Made by a program: the position numbers and the translations under genes. The notes below the pieces were generated by a model. It was not told the DNA's origin and did not search any database. It saw only the letters and a program-made list of their open reading frames with translations. Positions 7,414 to 10,326 of a stretch of 10,326 nucleotides of DNA are shown here, one piece after another (the stretch's first letter is position 1; the number at the start of each line of letters is the position of its first letter). Source of the DNA: Nephromyces sp. MM_2019 (lineage: Eukaryota; Apicomplexa; Aconoidasida; Nephromycida); the NCBI GenBank assembly GCA_015657535.1, contig JADHZB010001413.1, forward strand, positions 1 to 10,326. Reading direction: 5' to 3'.

Positions 7414-9983
7414 CTGAAGGTATGAGCAGTGAGTAGGTGTATGTACACTGCTTTAGTCAGTGGAAGCTTGTCGTGTGTGTGAAGTGGAGGAGAGCGCGTA
7501 TAATCAGACGGAAGAGACTATCCATATACATGAGCATATTAATATGTGTAAGCAGGCCATAGCAAAAACAGAGTGTAGAAGCTCAAACATACCCACAACA
7601 CACAGAGAGTAGCTAGGCCCATGGAGCATCAACAGCATGTGCATTGTAGGCGAAATGTGAAGAATACAGGCTGTGGGAACACACACCCTGGCCTTATAAA
7701 TAGCAGCAAAACACACAAGTTAGTAGTGAGAAATCAACACAAACAGGATGAATGCGGGCTGCACGCAACGCAAGCATGAGATCCACACACATAACCGCGA
7801 GATTAACACACACGGCACAACTACGAGAGTCACACACAACAAACTTCCGAGATAACGCAGTTAAAGAGCACCATTGAGCACCACACACACACCCAAAGTC
7901 TATAATTTAGCTCAAGCAGAACTCAACAACACGAACATAAGGAACTGAAAACGAAACGCAACTCTCACAACACACACAGGAAGATGTATGTACACCTACC
8001 GTCTAAGATCTTGCTCAGTTACAGAATCGATTGCACTGCAAAAGTCACCGCCTCCAATGACTTGCCCAGTCATTAACAACTGACGAGCTACATCCTCCAT
8101 AAGTATAGAACGACTCTCTACAGATCGCACACACACAAGGGTGGAACAGCAGCGATTTCGCACACATGCAGATAACAAGAGCTCAGTTAAGAACTCTATA
8201 GACAGCACACACATAAGGGTAGAACAGGAGCGATTTCGCATACATGCAGATAACAAGAGTCCAGTTAACAACTCTGAAGATCGCACACACACAAACCAAC
8301 ACACATACACACCTAGATTCATCCATATTGAAGACTTTAAGGCGTTTTTTGCCCTCTTAAGCTCAGCAGATGTGAAGTGTTGCATATTCTTCAATTCCTG
8401 GGTAACTACATGGGCCATCGCCAAACCCTAAAAAAGAAGGGAAAACATCAACACACACACATCAAGATACCCCAACACTCACATCAACACCTATCAGCAC
8501 ACTCCTTAAAGACCACGGGTTTACTTGAAGGAAATGGGAGCTTAGATGGTGTACATACACTGGAGACAAGGGGAGGATAGCATGTGTGTGCATACTGAAG
8601 AGAATAACCTATGTGTGTAGACCATGAACTAGAAGGTGTATGTACACTGCAGATGGAAAGATACTTCAAGATGCACATGAGACGCAGCCACACACGCTGG
8701 CAGGCAACAGTACAAAAAGTGCCGTGAGAGACAAAGCTCAACTCAAGCCACAGCGAACACATAGGATCAAACGACGCGGAATATGCAAAAACCGCATACA
8801 CACACAGAGAACACACAAAAGAGAAACCGCACACACACATGCTTACCTGCGAAGGATGAGCAGTCATGTATATCCCAAATAATCCACTGTCGGTATACTG
8901 TGTGTTAAACGCTCCACAGCTCTCCACCCACTCATTACGGTTTAGCACTGAAGAAGATGAAGATGAAGATGAAGATGAAGATGAAGATAAAGAAGTTGAA
9001 GATGAAGATGAAGAAGTTGAAGATGAAGATTCTGAAGCGGCGGAAGACAAAACAGACGGAGAAGCTGATGACTCAAAAGATGGAAAGTGCGATATAGGAG
9101 CAGATTGGGCAGCGAGAGAAGAGTGAAGACGACACACCTGCTTAGAAGATATTAACAGTGACTGTAGAGCGAGTAAATTTTGTGTGTATATACAGTGGAA
9201 CTACTGGTCCTATCATACACACCAAAACGCCTGAAATAATTCGTCTGTTTTGATAAAAGCATCGATAAAATGCCTCCCATCATCGACACACACCAACACA
9301 CAAGCCACGTTAGCGGTAACAAGCTTTTCTAAATCCCTTCACTCTTCCAAAAGTAAGCAAAAACACACAAACCGTTCAAAAAGAGGCGTGTGTGCATTCC
9401 TTTTCCTGGTCCACCGGTGGAGAAAGAACCACCTCCTCCCATCAAAGACTGTAGCAGAGTGAGTGGGACCAGATCGTCCGAGTTCCATCCATTCGGCTGA
9501 AGAAACGCACACACACACATACAGATTGAATGAGGACTCTGTACTATTACGCACACACCAACTCGTCGTATCCTACACACATTTGCACTAACTCTCCTGC
9601 AAAAGGTAACACATATACAGGCAGGTGCACACACACTGAAATCAGCTAATACAAGGATCAGAGTAGAGCTATTCTCACATGCAATACATATAAGACAGGC
9701 ACGCAAGGTGCAGACATGAGGCAGACACACACAAGATAGACAAGCAGGACGCAAAGACAAGGCAGGTTCACAAGCAAGGTACCTCATAGATACATACACA
9801 CACATACGGACTCCCCCACACAACACATCCCAGTCTTTCAGTGTATATATAGTGCTCTTCACTGTATGTTGCTTACAGTCTCAAATGCGATAGCTAAGTG
9901 TGCGAGAGGAGAATCAGAGGGATGCCTGCAATCGCCTCCAGTATAACGAGGAACTTCCGTAGTAACAGGCTGGGAAGGAATAG
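7308..9983 (-). CDS. Mitochondrial processing peptidase alpha subunit, C-terminal half, spliced
   Basis: Six minus-strand exons: 9983-9877, 9496-9373, 8947-8847, 8427-8313, 8117-8000 and 7413-7308, with GT-AG introns and matching phases, giving 222 residues and a TAG stop. MPP-alpha is the non-catalytic partner of the zinc protease MPP-beta; the pair cuts targeting presequences in the mitochondrial matrix. The diagnostic feature is the glycine-rich loop [15 protein letters not shown], found in alpha subunits and implicated in presequence binding. [38 protein letters not shown] and VVAYGD follow in the family order. The family is about 500 residues, so the N-terminal half is missing, mostly or wholly beyond position 10326. 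[11 protein letters not shown] and PHYNDIC resemble apicomplexan homologues from memory. Confidence 0.95.
7414..7999 (-). other. MPP-alpha last intron
   Basis: 586 bases, CA-rich on the plus strand (TG-rich in the sense of transcription), with one palindromic element at 7437, 24 bases from the acceptor. No exon seen. Confidence 0.75.
8000..8117 (-). CDS. MPP-alpha exon ([10 protein letters not shown] segment)
   Basis: Acceptor ATCTGTAG. It encodes [17 protein letters not shown], then [14 protein letters not shown] with two bases of Arg left, donor GTAGGT at 7999. This matches the M16 stretch E-D-I-x-R-Q-(V/L)-L and the later AID-V-T-D/E-x-(D/I) helix. Confidence 0.95.
8118..8312 (-). other. 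In-frame, stop-free intron (exitron-like)
   Basis: 195 bases, divisible by three, with no stop in the frame of the surrounding exons, so retention would insert 65 residues. Splicing is supported by the restored family motif NLESR and by the donor GTGTGT and acceptor CTGTAG. Confidence 0.85.
8122..8292. repeat. 78-base tandem repeat, 2.2 copies
   Basis: Copies at 8122-8199 and 8200-8277, with about 11 differences, and a partial third from 8278. Shared core: GCACACACA, AAGGGT, GCGATTTCGCA, ATGCAGATAACAAGAG, CAGTTAA and AACTCT. It fills nearly the whole intron. Confidence 0.9.
8313..8427 (-). CDS. MPP-alpha exon ([13 protein letters not shown] segment)
   Basis: Acceptor CTTTTTTAG, phase 0 in. 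It encodes [18 protein letters not shown], then [18 protein letters not shown], the amphipathic helix found in all M16 family members. One base remains before GTGTGT at 8312; with the next exon this forms Glu, giving the conserved NLESR. Confidence 0.95.
8428..8846 (-). other. MPP-alpha intron with two palindromes
   Basis: 419 bases, mostly CA-rich on the plus strand, with GTGTACATACAC at 8549 and GTGTATGTACAC at 8636. Open frames across it on both strands are repeat-derived. Confidence 0.75.
8847..8947 (-). CDS. MPP-alpha exon (WVESCGAFN segment)
   Basis: Joined to the previous exon it reads [20 protein letters not shown], exactly the family order, then [19 protein letters not shown]. The donor GTAAGC follows in phase 0. 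Its acceptor sits at the end of a CTTCAT hexamer tract (plus-strand 8951-9030) that serves as the polypyrimidine tract. Confidence 0.96.
8951..9030. repeat. GATGAA hexamer repeat (CTTCAT in the sense of MPP-alpha)
   Basis: About 80 bases of GATGAA with GAAGTT interruptions, directly next to the acceptor of the exon at 8947. On the transcribed strand it is pyrimidine-rich. The long Asp/Glu or Ser runs it encodes are not protein here. Confidence 0.9.
9031..9372 (-). other. Rest of the MPP-alpha intron upstream of the hexamer tract
   Basis: Mixed sequence with CA patches near 9290 and 9363. One GTGTATATACAG half-palindrome lies near 9183. No coding evidence. Confidence 0.7.
9373..9496 (-). CDS. 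MPP-alpha exon (glycine-rich loop)
   Basis: Acceptor CTTCAG, donor GTTTGT. It encodes [19 protein letters not shown] followed by the glycine-rich loop and MHTRLFLN. One base of a Val codon is left for the next exon. This is the exon that separates MPP-alpha from MPP-beta and core proteins of complex III. Confidence 0.96.
9497..9876 (-). other. MPP-alpha intron between the YTGGD and glycine-loop exons
   Basis: 380 bases, CA-rich on the plus strand, with repeated GCAGACA/GGCA words near 9690-9775. An open minus frame across it is Cys-rich and repeat-derived. Confidence 0.75.
9877..9983 (-). CDS. MPP-alpha exon (YTGGD segment)
   Basis: Bounded by CCTCTCAG and GTAAGC. After a split codon it reads [17 protein letters not shown], then [10 protein letters not shown], the family segment in which a YxGG turn precedes a strand ending AFEG. 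It leaves in phase 0. An alternative acceptor lies at 9975-9976 (TTCCCAG), which is phase 0. The upstream partner exon was not found, so the 5' edge is less certain than the rest. Confidence 0.85.
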
Positions 9984-10326
9984 CTGAGAGGAAAGCAGAG
10001 CTTTACATACACTGAGTCAGCAGCTAGAGGCTGAGGAAAGCAGTTAACACACTAAAGAGAGAGCACTTTAGAGGATGAACTGCAGAGTGAAATCACACAT
10101 ACGCACATACACACACACACACACACATGCGAAGAATATAGTAATATGCACTTCAAATGTAGTAGCTTGAAGTATTCACACATATGGTGAATACAGAGAG
10201 AGATACATGTTCGCAGAGAGAAAGACACATACACACACAGAGAAACACACACACAGAGACACGCAGAATGCCATACACATCCAGCAATGCACACACTAAA
10301 ACACAAACCAACAAACATACCAACAC
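9984..10326 (-). other. Presumed MPP-alpha intron, upstream exon not found
   Basis: CA-rich on the plus strand with an AC run at 10109-10127 and a GAGAGA/CACACA block to the end. I looked for the earlier MPP-alpha segments on the minus strand and found none that fit in motif and phase. Confidence 0.6.

Larger units (their letters stand above)
284..8647. repeat. Dispersed 12-base palindrome GTGTA-NN-TACAC
   Basis: Exact matches start at 284, 1182, 1372, 3442, 3505, 4061, 4664, 4739, 5306, 5711, 7271, 7437, 8549 and 8636, plus a 16-base extended form at 7168-7183. The centre is CG, TG, CA, TA or CT. None lies inside an exon I trust; only a partial copy (745-754) does. Function unknown. Confidence 0.9.

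Noticed and set aside
8122..8292. CRISPR-like array
   Set aside because: The copies are direct tandem units with no spacers, in a eukaryotic intron.
8866..9126. Plus-strand frame with a long Asp/Glu run, and the Ser-rich minus frame opposite
   Set aside because: Both come from the GATGAA hexamer repeat inside an intron of MPP-alpha; the true exon begins at 8947 on the minus strand.
10013..10051. 13-codon minus-strand exon upstream of the YTGGD exon
   Set aside because: It has a good acceptor (CTCTTTAG) but would leave an intron of only about 29-36 bases, and its phase fits only the alternative acceptor at 9975-9976.
1..10326. tRNA, rRNA or mobile-element proteins
   Set aside because: No cloverleaf, rRNA core sequence, transposase or reverse transcriptase motif was seen on either strand.

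Overview
The window is nuclear DNA from an intron-rich eukaryote. Two spliced protein-coding genes converge on each other. On the plus strand (exons recognised from 563 to 5171) lies a folate-biosynthesis gene with the C-terminal part of HPPK fused to a full dihydropteroate synthase (DHPS). On the minus strand (exons from 9983 down to 7308) lies the C-terminal half of the alpha subunit of mitochondrial processing peptidase (MPP-alpha). In both genes every intron I place is GT-AG, the splice phases match at every join, and the spliced products follow the family motifs without a break. A fused HPPK-DHPS without a recognisable aldolase in view, and MPP-alpha wording such as [10 protein letters not shown] and PHYNDIC, resemble apicomplexan proteins as I remember them. 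An apicomplexan, possibly a coccidian, is my best guess. This is inference, and the genus is not determined.

Layout: 1-562 holds the upstream end of the HPPK gene, with one possible small exon and a CT/CA-rich intron. 563-5171 holds ten confident exons separated by introns of 150 to 539 bases full of TG and CA repeats. 5172-7307 is the space between the two 3' ends. It contains degenerate tandem repeats, a 45-base direct repeat, a possible unassigned spliced gene (about 5443-5918), a CA-rich block, and a duplicated block that runs up to the MPP-alpha stop codon. 7308-9983 holds six MPP-alpha exons. 9984-10326 holds no exon I can support, and the N-terminal half of MPP-alpha must lie further out.

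The two genes are not in one pathway: one makes dihydropteroate for folate, the other processes imported mitochondrial precursors. Most ORFs in the window are by-products of repeat DNA, which reads as Cys-Val, His-Thr, Ser or Asp-Glu runs.

The most notable non-coding signals are at least fifteen copies of a 12-base palindrome of form GTGTA-NN-TACAC, nearly all in introns or intergenic DNA. An MPP-alpha intron consists almost entirely of a 78-base tandem repeat, has no stop and keeps frame if retained. DHPS carries unusual residues in its normally invariant substrate loops.
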